From the NCBI GenBank assembly GCA_028285205.1, contig JANQQA010000010.1, positions 1 to 36,826 of the forward strand: a DNA stretch of 36,826 bases, given 5' to 3'. This document shows, piece after piece, positions 16,310 to 24,896 of the stretch. The stretch is from Bythopirellula sp. Lineage in GTDB: Bacteria; Planctomycetota; Planctomycetia; Pirellulales; Lacipirellulaceae. Position 1 is the first letter of the stretch. Every line of letters begins with the position of its first letter. Position numbers and translations under genes: made by a program. Below the pieces are notes generated by a model. That model made no database searches. It saw only the letters and a program-made list of their open reading frames with translations, and was not told the DNA's origin.

Positions 16310-16443
16310 GGGTAGCCCAGGTTGGCGGGTACGCCTACCTGGTCGGCGCAGCCGCACGAGGCTCCCCCTGGGACTCGGGCCTCGTTCGAAATGCCTCTGT
16401 TGACTCCGTCACACTGGTAGGCATACGCCAACCAGTGCTACCC
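16310..16443. repeat. Inverted pair of REP-like hairpins (BIME-like element)
   Basis: Two related units face each other. The left unit is at 16310-16342 and the right at 16412-16443. They match as inverted copies through blocks equivalent to GGTAGGC, TAC, GCCAACC and GCTACCC. Each unit is also a hairpin: CCAGGT (16318-16323) with ACCTGG (16337-16342), and CACTGG (16412-16417) with CCAGTG (16432-16437). About 70 bp separates them. Paired, opposed extragenic palindromes are the hallmark of BIME-type elements, which RAYT transposases can mobilise; none is present here. Confidence 0.6.
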
Positions 16444-16550
16444 GCTTGGCGACGCGGGAGTGCGGGACCTTAGGAGACGTTGATCTACATGCTTGGTACA
16501 ATCATCGGGGAGATTCTGGAGCAACGACTGGCTTCGAGCACATTGTGAGC

Positions 16551-16557
16551 GAGGAGG
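16551..16557 (+). promoter_or_regulatory. Ribosome-binding site setting the start at 16569
   Basis: GAGGAGG, 11 bases before ATG 16569, is a strong Shine-Dalgarno match at slightly long spacing. It argues against the in-frame upstream start at 16446, which lies next to the REP-like pair. Confidence 0.6.
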
Positions 16558-16568
16558 AAAAGCCCGAT

Positions 16569-17435
16569 ATGAAAATGCTCTTCGCGGTAGGCGGAATCGC
16601 GCTGCTCACAAACTTCGGTTGCTTGCTGGCCACGGCGACCCCGCCCGAGCCAGTCACCACCGAGATGGATTCCGCGCGGCAGCTCACGATTGCGGCAAAC
16701 GGCGTGGGCGACTTCGTCATTGGAACGTCAACGCTTGCCGAAATTCTTGGACACGACACGCCAGCAGCACGTCAGCTATTCGCGGAGCTGGGCTTGAGTT
16801 TTCAATTCGACCGAGGAGTTACGCTCACGGGCGTGACAGTCGGCTCGGCTGACTACCGCTTGGCAAACGGTTTGGCGGTTGGTGCGTCCGCCGATGCCGT
16901 CCGCAAGTCACTTGGCGAACCCAAACAAACCAAGATAAAGACTCCCAAGTTTTCGCTCGACGCCATGGTGTACGACGACTTTACTTTCGTACTCGCCGAC
17001 GACGTCGTGTCTGCGATCTTTGTCGGCGGTAGTGAGCGGCAACAGAGACCAGCACGAGCTGCGATAGAGTTGCAAGATAATCTTCTGCGTAAGCCACTAT
17101 CCGATTGGCCAGGCGAGACGAGGAATGTGAACAAGCAGATTCAGCAATTCCTTCTGGTCAAGTTGGGCATCTCATCGACCGGGAAAGTCCTGCACGTCGC
17201 GACGTATCGCTTGACGGAGACTTGCGACTTCGGACAGCAGGGCGACCAAGTGTTTCATTTTGTGCAGAAAGATCTATCTGACTCCCGGTTGTTCTGGTCC
17301 TGTTTGGTCAACGTCGACAGCGAACTAACGACCGTGCTGTACGACCTGAGCGACGCCAAGAGGGAGCTGAGGATTGATTCACTTCCTCCTCTCAAGGCTT
17401 CAACGGCGCCTGCCAATCCTCGATCGCAGCGGTAA
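16569..17435 (+). CDS. Exported hypothetical protein with a SmpA/BamE-like motif
   Basis: I do not recognise this 288-residue protein as a named family. It begins with a short hydrophobic signal (MKMLFAVGGIALLTNFGC). The Cys is preceded by Asn-Phe-Gly, not a standard lipobox, so lipidation is uncertain. The segment GLAVGASADAVRKSLGEPKQ at about residues 98-117 resembles the 'G-x-x-x-G-x-S...V...LGEP' turn of SmpA/BamE-type and related beta-lactamase-inhibitor-like folds. It is followed by two beta strands (MVYDDFTFVLADDVVSAIFV). The C-terminal third has alternating polar/hydrophobic strands without a catalytic signature. It lies just after the repeat island and 117 bp before a lipoprotein gene on the same strand. 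A periplasmic binding or scaffold role would be guesswork. Confidence 0.75.
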   Translation: MKMLFAVGGIALLTNFGCLLATATPPEPVTTEMDSARQLTIAANGVGDFVIGTSTLAEILGHDTPAARQLFAELGLSFQFDRGVTLTGVTVGSADYRLANGLAVGASADAVRKSLGEPKQTKIKTPKFSLDAMVYDDFTFVLADDVVSAIFVGGSERQQRPARAAIELQDNLLRKPLSDWPGETRNVNKQIQQFLLVKLGISSTGKVLHVATYRLTETCDFGQQGDQVFHFVQKDLSDSRLFWSCLVNVDSELTTVLYDLSDAKRELRIDSLPPLKASTAPANPRSQR

Positions 17436-17540
17436 GGCAGTAATATTCCCTCCGCATCGATCCGGAGTATACTATCGCACAGCGGTCTTCATCCGGCACG
17501 AACATGGGCCGACTATGGTGTGCAACTGGGAGATCAAAAC

Positions 17541-17546
17541 GAGGTG
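17541..17546 (+). promoter_or_regulatory. Ribosome-binding site favouring a TTG start at 17553
   Basis: GAGGTG with a six-base spacer to TTG 17553. The alternative GTG at 17520 has no comparable site. Confidence 0.5.
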
Positions 17547-17552
17547 ACTTCG

Positions 17553-18038
17553 TTGATTCCGTTGGTACTGTCCTTATCGCGAACTCAACGCATTCTGGCG
17601 CTGTGCATGAGCTTGCTGGTGTTGTCGGCAATCGGCTGCGGTTCCAGTGGGCCGGAGATGGTGCCGATTCGCGGAACGGTGAAGTTTGATGGCAAGCCAT
17701 TGAGCGGCGGGACGGTGGAGTACATTCCGACCGATCCGCAGGGCCGCAAAGCGCTGGGCCGGATCGGCGCCGACGGGGATTACGTGTTAACCACGTTCAA
17801 GGCGGGCGACGGCGCAATCGTCGGCAGCTACAAAGTCGTGGTGGTGTCACTGGCGCCTCATCCGGGCGAACCAACTCCTGAACAGTTGCTGGCAAATGGC
17901 GGCAAGCCGATTCGACGCAAGTCGCTGATTCCCGATCACTATTCTGACATGAATGCATCGGGACTTAGCGATAAGGTGGACTCTGATCATAGTGGTACTT
18001 TCGACATCGATCTGGAAATTAGTTCAGAGGGTCGCTGA
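17553..18038 (+). CDS. Small putative lipoprotein, transthyretin-like fold
   Basis: This protein has 161 residues from the proposed TTG start, or 172 from GTG 17520. A hydrophobic signal ends in LSAIGC (Cys29), an approximate lipobox, followed by a Gly/Ser linker. The mature part contains VRGT-like opening IRGTVKFDGKPLSGGTVEYI and later GDYVLTTFKAGDGAIVGSYKV. This is the pattern of carboxypeptidase-regulatory/transthyretin-like beta sandwiches in many planctomycete lipoproteins. Such genes very often precede a DUF1559 gene, as here (33 bp before). The pairing suggests joint export or assembly with the pseudopilin-like protein, but the function of neither is known. An unusual TTG start may keep expression low. 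Confidence 0.8.
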   Translation: MIPLVLSLSRTQRILALCMSLLVLSAIGCGSSGPEMVPIRGTVKFDGKPLSGGTVEYIPTDPQGRKALGRIGADGDYVLTTFKAGDGAIVGSYKVVVVSLAPHPGEPTPEQLLANGGKPIRRKSLIPDHYSDMNASGLSDKVDSDHSGTFDIDLEISSEGR

Positions 18039-18071
18039 ACGGCTTAATCGCGTTTCTTGGAGACCGAAAGC

Positions 18072-19112
18072 ATGAAAAGAAATCGCTCTGGATTCACACT
18101 CGTCGAATTGTTGGTCGTGATTGCAATTATCGGTGTGCTTGTCGGTCTGCTGCTGCCGGCAGTCCAATCGGCGCGGGAAGCAGCGCGCCGTTCTCAGTGC
18201 CTGAACAATCTCAAGCAGATTGGTGTGGCACTGACGAACTACGAGTCCGCCCATCAGCACTATCCATTCGGCGCGCACGATGCGGATTGCGAATTGGTCG
18301 ATCGACGGATCATTCGCGGAAAGCCCATGACGTGGCGGATTCTCATCTTGCCCTATCTCGAGCAGCAAGCAATCTTCGACGACCTGAGCGTGTTGATCGA
18401 TCAAAGTGAGGGCACGAGCTGCTACCCCAAGCGTCCGTTCGATCGTTCACCGCTTTGGCAGTACGAACTGCCGGCATACATTTGCCCAAGCGAAGCGGCT
18501 CCCTACGTCAAAGACGGCTTCTCCGCGTGGGGCTCTGAATGGGCGGGACCTCGCGAGGCGGCGATCTCCTCTTACTTTGGTAGTGCCGGACCGGTTGCAA
18601 CGGGGCCGAACGATTACCCGATGAGTCAAGTCTGTGGCCTCTGCTCCGCGGGCCGCCAGCCGGACGCGCTGTGCCCGTGCTTTTTTGGGAATCGTCCCGG
18701 CGCGAATCGAGGCTTCTATCATGGTCACTCCGAGGGTGGTCCCGGCATGCTGGACATGTGGCCAAACGAGTACTCGACACAAGACGTGCCCGATGGCACC
18801 TCGAATGTTTTTTTTGTCGGCGAGACCCATTGGGCTGAGAGCCGCAACGGCCCGGGCTGTGCGGAGCAGATGCAGTGGATGTCCAGCTGGTCGGTCGCTT
18901 CAACCGTTTGGGGCATCAACGCCGACACAGCGGGCGGTGAGTGGTGGGGTGGCTGTAACTTCCGCAGTCGGCATCCAGGCGGTGCGCAGTTTTTGCGAGT
19001 GGACGGCTCAGTCGATTTCCTGCAGGACGCGGTCGATCTGAACTTACTGGCAAATCTGGCGACGCGGAACGATGGCCTGGTCGGCAACGAGCGTCAGCCT
19101 CCCGAGGAATAG
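18072..19112 (+). CDS. DUF1559 protein with type IV pilin-like N-terminus
   Basis: This 346-residue protein opens with a prepilin cleavage motif: basic MKRNRSG, then FTLVELLVVIAIIGVLVGLL. Processing would fall after Gly7, leaving Phe at position 1 and Glu at position 5, as in type II secretion pseudopilins. The region after residue 38 (AREAARRSQCLNNLKQIG) and the C-terminal SRHPGGAQFLRVDGSV block are hallmarks of DUF1559, which is hugely expanded in planctomycetes. Several Cys residues suggest disulfides. ATG 18072 is chosen over TTG 18057 because GGAG at 18059-18062 precedes it and the basic leader begins there. It is the second gene of a probable operon with the lipoprotein. A structural or secretion-related role is inferred from the pilin-like leader. 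Confidence 0.93.
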   Translation: MKRNRSGFTLVELLVVIAIIGVLVGLLLPAVQSAREAARRSQCLNNLKQIGVALTNYESAHQHYPFGAHDADCELVDRRIIRGKPMTWRILILPYLEQQAIFDDLSVLIDQSEGTSCYPKRPFDRSPLWQYELPAYICPSEAAPYVKDGFSAWGSEWAGPREAAISSYFGSAGPVATGPNDYPMSQVCGLCSAGRQPDALCPCFFGNRPGANRGFYHGHSEGGPGMLDMWPNEYSTQDVPDGTSNVFFVGETHWAESRNGPGCAEQMQWMSSWSVASTVWGINADTAGGEWWGGCNFRSRHPGGAQFLRVDGSVDFLQDAVDLNLLANLATRNDGLVGNERQPPEE

Positions 19113-19186
19113 AACTCCAGTGAACGCCTGCATGCCTGCGTCATTGCGTTGGCAAGTGACCTGCTCGCAAGCTATTGGGGGCCCGC

Positions 19187-21601
19187 TCAAGTTGCCAATG
19201 CGAGGGTCTCATCCGGCGTCGATCGGAGTGGCCGGTCATCCAACAGTTGCTTGATTTCTTCGATGGCCGTGCGCTGCGCGACGCTCAACTCGGGTCGGAT
19301 ATGCGGCAAACGTTCGAGCAGTTCCAATGCACGATGACGATCGTCCGGATTTGTAAGTAACATGGGGAGCGTGTTGAATGCTCGCGCCGGCTCGAATGAG
19401 ACGATCACAAGTTGCTCTCCTCTTATCCGTCGAATTTCCTCCTCCGTCAGCAATGATAATCTCTCATCATCGGCAACGAGGTCTTCGAGGAAGCGCAAAT
19501 CATCCAGCGACATTGGCCCCGGACGATGGCCAATAATTGCCGCCATGCGCGCCATCGCCTCGGGGTATCCGCCACGGTCCATCGACGCGATTGCTTGTTT
19601 GACGAAGGGCAACTCCAGAATGTCCTCCGGTCGGCCCGGCAGCCCCATCGCTTGCTGGTCCCAGATTCCAGCGGCGATCGTCCCACCGTAAACTTGGTAA
19701 AAAATCGCTTCTTGCGCCGCATCACGCAGGTCTCGGTAGAGATTGAGCGAAGCGCTGATCTGCGCCGAACACATTCGCTCCGTCCGACAGAATGGGTTTT
19801 CCGCGCTGCACGGCTTACGTCGTGACTCCACCGCCGATGCAAGCCCACGCAGCGGCCAGAGCGCTGGATTGAGATCACTCAAAGCCCATCGTTGGAATCG
19901 CATCGGGTGAAAGCTCCGCGCCATCTTTGCAACGGGCTCGTTGACCACCGATCGCACCCACGGTCTGATGAAGAGCCGGTATGCCACTTCGTTCATTTCC
20001 GAGACCTTTGCTACCAGCTCGAAGGGCAACTCATCGATCCGATCAAGTCGATTGATTTCATCTAGATCTTCCAACTGACACTCCACGAACGAAACGTCAT
20101 AGCTGCTTTCGCCATCGTCTGCGGTTTCTTCATGAAGCTCCATCATGTAGAGGCCCGGATTCAGGTGTTCCATGAATTCGAGCACTTCGACGACCGCGGT
20201 GTGCTCCTTCTTCGCCACTTTTCCTGAGACGAAGATTCCCAGGTGCCCCACTGTTTCGTGGCTTAGGGCCACAATCACTTGGTTGTTCGCCTTGATTTCC
20301 TCGGTGCTTTCGTAGACGTCGGCAATCCAGTTTAGCGCTTGCTGGGGCGGGGTAATATTGTCGCCTGCCGATGAAAACACGACGATCGGGGTGCGGATCT
20401 CCTTCAAGTCGAGGTACTCACCTGACTTGGTCTTGATGTCACCGCGCGCAAGTCGGTTGCCGATGAACAGTTGATTGACGATATCGCGCATCTCGGCTTC
20501 GTTGAGCAAATAGAAACCGCCCCACCAGCGCTCGAAGTCAAGAAACCTGGGACGCTCCGTGTCTACTTTCGAGTAGAGTTGGTAGTACTTATCCCAGTAG
20601 GTGTTGGCAGGGTTCAGCCGCTCGAAATTGTCCACCAGATACGCGCCGTCGAACTTACCGTTGCCGAGGTCACTTCCCCACAACGCCCCCCACGAGCCAC
20701 CGAAGATTCCGCCCAGGTACCGCATCGGATTCTTACCCGGCCCTTCGTCGAGATGACCGCTCCAGTACGACATCGGCGCGCCATTGATGACCAACGGTCC
20801 CACCAGATCTGGGCGGGCCGCAGCGAGGATCATTGTGGCCCAACCGCCTTGGCAGTTGCCAATCATCGCGACCTTCGGACTGTCGGGATGCCGACGGTGA
20901 ATCGCCGTCAAGAAATTGCCCTGGGCGCGAATCACATCGCCGATGGTTTGGCCGTGGACCGGTTCGGGGCCAAAGATCACAAAATAGACCGGGTGCCCCG
21001 CGCGCAGCGCCACCCCCACTTGCGAATCCTCCTTGAACCCTCCAATCCCAGGGCCGTGGCCCGCGCGCGGGTCGACAATCAGATAAGGACGTTTTTCGGC
21101 ATGTACCTCGACACCGTCGGGAGGAATAATGCGCACCAAAGAATAATTCACGGGTCGCTCAAGGTCTTGTCCTCTGACGAGCAGCTCGTAGTCGTAAATG
21201 AGCACTGGAGGGAGCCCCGCGCGCTCATGTTCGACGAATACGTTTCCGCGCTCTCGCATGGTGTCCCAAAAGAGAACCGAGCGCTGCCAGGCATCGACAG
21301 CGTACGACGGAGCTGCGTTCCAGTCCGCAGTTGTCATTGAGCGGGTAGCGTCCGCCCAGGCATCGTACAGACTGCCGCTGAACGCCTGCTGAGCAGCAAA
21401 CCAACGACGTGTTCTCAAATTGGCGACCTTCACCGTCAGGCCCCACCAACTAGAGAGATTCTCCATCACGTTTTTCACGTTGAGACCCCCACGAAACTGA
21501 ATGCTCAGCACGTATTTTGCAAAACCCATGCCACTTGGGGGGAGGATCAGCGCTGAGCTATGGCGTTGCTGATTTGGCAAGGGCACAGCGTAGTTTGACA
21601 T
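19187..21601 (-). CDS. DUF3141 alpha/beta hydrolase, PHA-synthase-like
   Basis: This 804-residue protein matches the DUF3141 family (poly(3-hydroxyalkanoate) synthetase-like). The N-terminal helical part contains AVDAWQRSVLFWDTMRERGN, and a long alpha/beta hydrolase core follows. The nucleophile elbow is GNCQGGW with Cys250, the Cys type used by PHA synthases instead of Ser. Asp414 (SSAGDNITPP) and His448 or His453 (SHETVGHLG) fit the rest of the triad. The C-terminal 200 residues are helical and include LRDAAQEAIFYQVYG. Elsewhere DUF3141 genes often sit beside phosphate acyltransferase and acetate kinase genes. Neither is here. The first Met of the open frame is at 21640; 21601 is chosen tentatively, as no start has a strong ribosome-binding site. 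Polymerase or thioesterase-like activity is inferred only. Confidence 0.85.
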   Translation of the reverse strand: MSNYAVPLPNQQRHSSALILPPSGMGFAKYVLSIQFRGGLNVKNVMENLSSWWGLTVKVANLRTRRWFAAQQAFSGSLYDAWADATRSMTTADWNAAPSYAVDAWQRSVLFWDTMRERGNVFVEHERAGLPPVLIYDYELLVRGQDLERPVNYSLVRIIPPDGVEVHAEKRPYLIVDPRAGHGPGIGGFKEDSQVGVALRAGHPVYFVIFGPEPVHGQTIGDVIRAQGNFLTAIHRRHPDSPKVAMIGNCQGGWATMILAAARPDLVGPLVINGAPMSYWSGHLDEGPGKNPMRYLGGIFGGSWGALWGSDLGNGKFDGAYLVDNFERLNPANTYWDKYYQLYSKVDTERPRFLDFERWWGGFYLLNEAEMRDIVNQLFIGNRLARGDIKTKSGEYLDLKEIRTPIVVFSSAGDNITPPQQALNWIADVYESTEEIKANNQVIVALSHETVGHLGIFVSGKVAKKEHTAVVEVLEFMEHLNPGLYMMELHEETADDGESSYDVSFVECQLEDLDEINRLDRIDELPFELVAKVSEMNEVAYRLFIRPWVRSVVNEPVAKMARSFHPMRFQRWALSDLNPALWPLRGLASAVESRRKPCSAENPFCRTERMCSAQISASLNLYRDLRDAAQEAIFYQVYGGTIAAGIWDQQAMGLPGRPEDILELPFVKQAIASMDRGGYPEAMARMAAIIGHRPGPMSLDDLRFLEDLVADDERLSLLTEEEIRRIRGEQLVIVSFEPARAFNTLPMLLTNPDDRHRALELLERLPHIRPELSVAQRTAIEEIKQLLDDRPLRSTPDETLALAT

Positions 21602-22106
21602 GTTGGCTGCCGGCGCTATTCTACTCGTTATGCAGCACAACTTGTGCGAAAGTGCACACGCTGGGCAAGGACGACACGCACCGCGAACGACGGACTAAGG
21701 CCTGAGACGCCTGCACCAGATATCGCTCGACCGACCGCAACCGTGCTCGGTATCAGGACAGACCGTGCCGGCACTTGCACTCTCCGACAAGTCAATTCGA
21801 TCGTTGTGGCTCTATGCACGGGCGGTTCGCGTTCGGGCAGTCCGCCTGCAACGTTGATGATCGTTGAAACTGGTTCCTATTCGCCTTAGAATAGCAACTC
21901 GCGATTATGGCAGATAGAATCGCCAGTCGCGCTCGTCTTACGCTGTGTGGAGAGCAAGCCCACTCCTACTGCGCTGGGTCACAGTCCCGCTGGTTCAGCG
22001 ATCTTGCACTCCCTGCAACCCAGACCCGCGCGGTAGTGTCCACGATCCACAGGAATTGCCGATTTCGCGCCTGCTCTCATTCTCTTCACGAAGGTCGCCC
22101 ACATCG
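21602..22106. promoter_or_regulatory. Divergent region between DUF3141 and module A
   Basis: A 505-bp gap with two outward-facing genes. It contains a small hairpin (CTATTC 21877-21882, GAATAG 21889-21894). The frame of the downstream gene is open back to 21945, but that part lacks signal-peptide character. No promoter could be assigned. Confidence 0.3.
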
Positions 22107-24896
22107 ATGACTACCGTGGAACACTGGATGCGTTCGAGCATACTGGCGATTGTCATAGCGGCTACCTGTTCCGCGGCGGACGCTGCCGATGTATCGAAGT
22201 CCGTCGATTACAATCGCGACATCGCGCCGCTGCTGGCCGACCGCTGCTTTGCCTGCCATGGACCCGATGCATCGGCGCGCGAGGCGGATCTCCGACTAGA
22301 CACAGCCCAGGGCGCAGAGGCATCACTCGAGTCGGGCGTCCGAGCGATTGTGCCGCACGACCCGGGCAGCAGCGAATTAATCGCCCGAATCGAACAGTCG
22401 GATCCAAACCTGCGAATGCCGCCAGCTGAAGCTGGACAAGCGTTTGCTGATGAAGAGATCGCGCTACTGAAACGCTGGATTGCCGAGGGCGCCTCCTATC
22501 GCAACCACTGGTCGTTTGAGCCACTGCACTTTCAGATTCCGGAAGTAGAAAACAAATCCTGGCCGGCGAGCGGGATGGATCGTTTCGTCCTGGCGCGGTT
22601 AGAGGCAGCCGGTTTGACGCCCGCACCCGAAGCAGATCGGCGGACGCTAGTGCGCCGCGCGTATTTCGGCCTGTTGGGGCTGCCCCCCACACCCAAGCAG
22701 GTGCAGTCGTTCCTCAACGATACCCGCCCAGGTGCTTACGAGCGATTGGTCGACCAACTGTTGGACTTACCGCATTTTGGCGAACGTTGGGGTCGGCACT
22801 GGCTCGACGTGGCACGCTATGGTGATTCGAACGGCGGCGACGAGAATCACGCCTATCCCCATGCTTGGCGCTATCGCGACTATGTGATTCGTGCCATTAA
22901 CGATGACGTCCCCTACGACCGTTTTGTCGCTGAGCAACTGGCCGGCGATTTGATCGGCGACGGCGATTTTCCGGAGCGCTCGACCGAGAAGCTGATCGGC
23001 AGCGGTTTTCTTGCCATCGGTATGAAGATCCTCGCCGAGCAGGACGAGGTCAAAAAGCGCGCCGACATGGTCGATGAGCAGCTCGACACAATCGGCAAAG
23101 CATTTCTGGGACTGACGATCGCCTGCGCGCGTTGTCACGACCACAAATTCGATCCCATCTCCAACGAAGACTACTACGCCCTGGCCGGTATTCTCCATAG
23201 CACCGAGCAGCGCGAGCAGTCGCTAGAAACGCCCCAGTTTCGCGACGCGAAATCCGAGTACGATCGCAAAGTGAGCGAAATCCACAAGCAGTTGCAAGCC
23301 GCGGGCGAGCGATGGGCTTCGATGTTGGACGGAGCAGCGCCGATTGTGCTTGAGGCCGAGGCCTTCGCGCGCGGTAATGTGATCGTCGACACCAGTAACT
23401 ACGGCAAGCAGATCGGTGTTATATCCGATCCTGGCAAGCAAGAGAATTTCGCGGAATACGATGTCGAGATTCCTTTCGCCGGGCGCTTCGTGGTGGAGTT
23501 GCGATACGCCGCGTCCGATTCCCGTCCGGGCCGGATCGTGGTCGATGGCGAAGAAGTCAACGAGCAGGCAATTCAACACGTCACCGGTAGCTGGACCCCC
23601 GACAGCCAGACCTGGTTTCGCGAATGCCTGGTCGAACTTGACGAGGGCATCCACACGCTGCGGATCGAGTCAGAGCCGTATATGTCGCACATTGATAAGT
23701 TGCGAATTACTCGCGCGCAGAACACGAATGGATTTCAGGCTCTCTACAATACCGAGCAATCGCTTTACGCCTCACTTTCCGAGCTGCGACAGCAGCGTCC
23801 CGAGACGCCCAAAATGATGGCCGTAGCCGACGGCCATGTGCGGAATGTGCGCGTCCATCGACGTGGCAGCCATCTCGACCTGGGCGAAGAAGTCCCGCGC
23901 GGCATGCTGCAAACGGTCGCAATACACGCTCAGCCCAAGTTGCCTAGCGACAAGAGCGGACGCGTCCAGCTCGCGCGCTGGCTGACCGACGCGGACGAAG
24001 GTGCCGGTGCTTTGGCAGCACGAGTGATCGTCAACCGACTGTGGCAAGGGCACTTCGGTCAGGGCTTGATCGATTCGCCCAACAACATGGGCACGATGGG
24101 CGCACGGCCGACGCACCCTCAATTGCTTGACTATCTAGCCCAACGACTGATCGACGAGCAATGGTCGATGAAGCGATTGCATCGACTGATCCTGCTATCG
24201 AAAACCTATCGTATGGCTTCAGTCCACACCGATCCCCAGGCGCAGCGAATTGATCCTGAAAACCGACTGCTGTGGCGGCGCAAGCGACAACGATTGGAGG
24301 CTGAAGCGATTCGCGATGCACTGATCCACGTTACCGATCGACTCGACACGACAATTGGCGGTGCCAATCTGATGGTCACAACTTCTAACCCATCCGCAGC
24401 GGATCTCCGAGAAAATCAGCGGATTTATGAGGATTCGCTGCGCCGGACGATTTACCTGCCTGTCGTGCGCACCAACGTCTACGATTTCTTGACCTTATTT
24501 GATTTCCCCAATGCGGCCACGTCGGTCGGTCGACGAGCGAAGACGACCGTGCCGACGCAAGCGTTGTTGATGATGAACAACCCGGTCGTGATCAAGCAGG
24601 CTGGGCAGCTCGCTCGGCGGGTGATGGCAGATCCGAAGCTCGTCGACGACCCGCAGCGAATCGATAGGCTCTATGAGTTGCTGTATGCTCGACCACCCGG
24701 CCAGGCAGAAATCGACTCCGCGTTGGAATTCCTGTCGCTCTACCTTGCGACGATCCAACGCTCGACCGCGGACGAGTCCGATGACCCGGAAGCCCATGCC
24801 GCAGAGTCTGAGCGTAGCGAATCCAATCGACGCAGGGCCTGGACTGCGCTTTGCCAAACCCTCGTGATGTCGCATGAGTTTGTTTACATCAACTAG
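22107..24896 (+). CDS. Module A: secreted cytochrome c/DUF1549/DUF1553 (PSD1) protein with CBM-like insert
   Basis: This 929-residue protein has a signal peptide after a short polar leader (MRSSILAIVIAATCSAADA). A planctomycete cytochrome domain carries the heme motif CFACH (47-51). The DUF1549 region, about 150-360, has LVRRAYFGLLGLPPTP and a second heme-type motif CARCH (340-344) followed by DHKFDP. Residues about 411-535 (APIVLEAEAFARG to IDKLRITR) look like a jellyroll carbohydrate-binding module of the CBM6 type. DUF1553 fills about 616-929, ending in LVMSHEFVYIN. The start is placed at ATG 22107; ATG 22128 is nearly as likely. Its stop overlaps the DUF1501 start by 23 bp, so the two are probably translated together. 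Domain make-up suggests exported redox chemistry on a carbohydrate-like ligand. The reaction is unknown. Confidence 0.9.
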   Translation: MTTVEHWMRSSILAIVIAATCSAADAADVSKSVDYNRDIAPLLADRCFACHGPDASAREADLRLDTAQGAEASLESGVRAIVPHDPGSSELIARIEQSDPNLRMPPAEAGQAFADEEIALLKRWIAEGASYRNHWSFEPLHFQIPEVENKSWPASGMDRFVLARLEAAGLTPAPEADRRTLVRRAYFGLLGLPPTPKQVQSFLNDTRPGAYERLVDQLLDLPHFGERWGRHWLDVARYGDSNGGDENHAYPHAWRYRDYVIRAINDDVPYDRFVAEQLAGDLIGDGDFPERSTEKLIGSGFLAIGMKILAEQDEVKKRADMVDEQLDTIGKAFLGLTIACARCHDHKFDPISNEDYYALAGILHSTEQREQSLETPQFRDAKSEYDRKVSEIHKQLQAAGERWASMLDGAAPIVLEAEAFARGNVIVDTSNYGKQIGVISDPGKQENFAEYDVEIPFAGRFVVELRYAASDSRPGRIVVDGEEVNEQAIQHVTGSWTPDSQTWFRECLVELDEGIHTLRIESEPYMSHIDKLRITRAQNTNGFQALYNTEQSLYASLSELRQQRPETPKMMAVADGHVRNVRVHRRGSHLDLGEEVPRGMLQTVAIHAQPKLPSDKSGRVQLARWLTDADEGAGALAARVIVNRLWQGHFGQGLIDSPNNMGTMGARPTHPQLLDYLAQRLIDEQWSMKRLHRLILLSKTYRMASVHTDPQAQRIDPENRLLWRRKRQRLEAEAIRDALIHVTDRLDTTIGGANLMVTTSNPSAADLRENQRIYEDSLRRTIYLPVVRTNVYDFLTLFDFPNAATSVGRRAKTTVPTQALLMMNNPVVIKQAGQLARRVMADPKLVDDPQRIDRLYELLYARPPGQAEIDSALEFLSLYLATIQRSTADESDDPEAHAAESERSESNRRRAWTALCQTLVMSHEFVYIN

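Larger units (their letters stand above)
15478..16568. other. Gene-free repeat island
   Basis: About 1.1 kb without a credible gene. It holds, in order: TTAGT-rich degenerate repeats (15507-15551), G/C-run hairpins (15564-15650), a similar GTCATT-rich tract (15668-15702), a terminator-like hairpin (15711-15727), a nested inverted repeat (15990-16150), a second inverted repeat (16236-16306) and a pair of REP-like hairpins (16310-16443). Short open frames here run through the repeats and lack start signals. Sequence 15728-15989 shows nothing recognisable beyond a second GGGGTTTTTGC copy near 15770. I see no transposase fragment. Confidence 0.75.

Noticed and set aside
16225..16473. Short plus-strand frame through the repeat island.
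   Set aside because: Its codons are formed by the palindromic repeats themselves; the arms are inverted copies and no ribosome-binding site precedes it.
17466..17473. Second copy of AGTATACT (also at 5645-5652), as a shared promoter element.
   Set aside because: Eight bases twice in 36.8 kb is not striking for a self-complementary word, and no -35 hexamer is well placed at either site.
19149..19198. TTGGCAA and TTGCCAA as arms of a terminator between the DUF1559 and DUF3141 genes.
   Set aside because: The arms are 36 bp apart, one lies inside the DUF3141 coding end, and no T-run follows.
20471..21340. A 289-codon plus-strand frame opposite the DUF3141 gene.
   Set aside because: No motif is found, and the opposite strand carries conserved catalytic motifs through the same bases.
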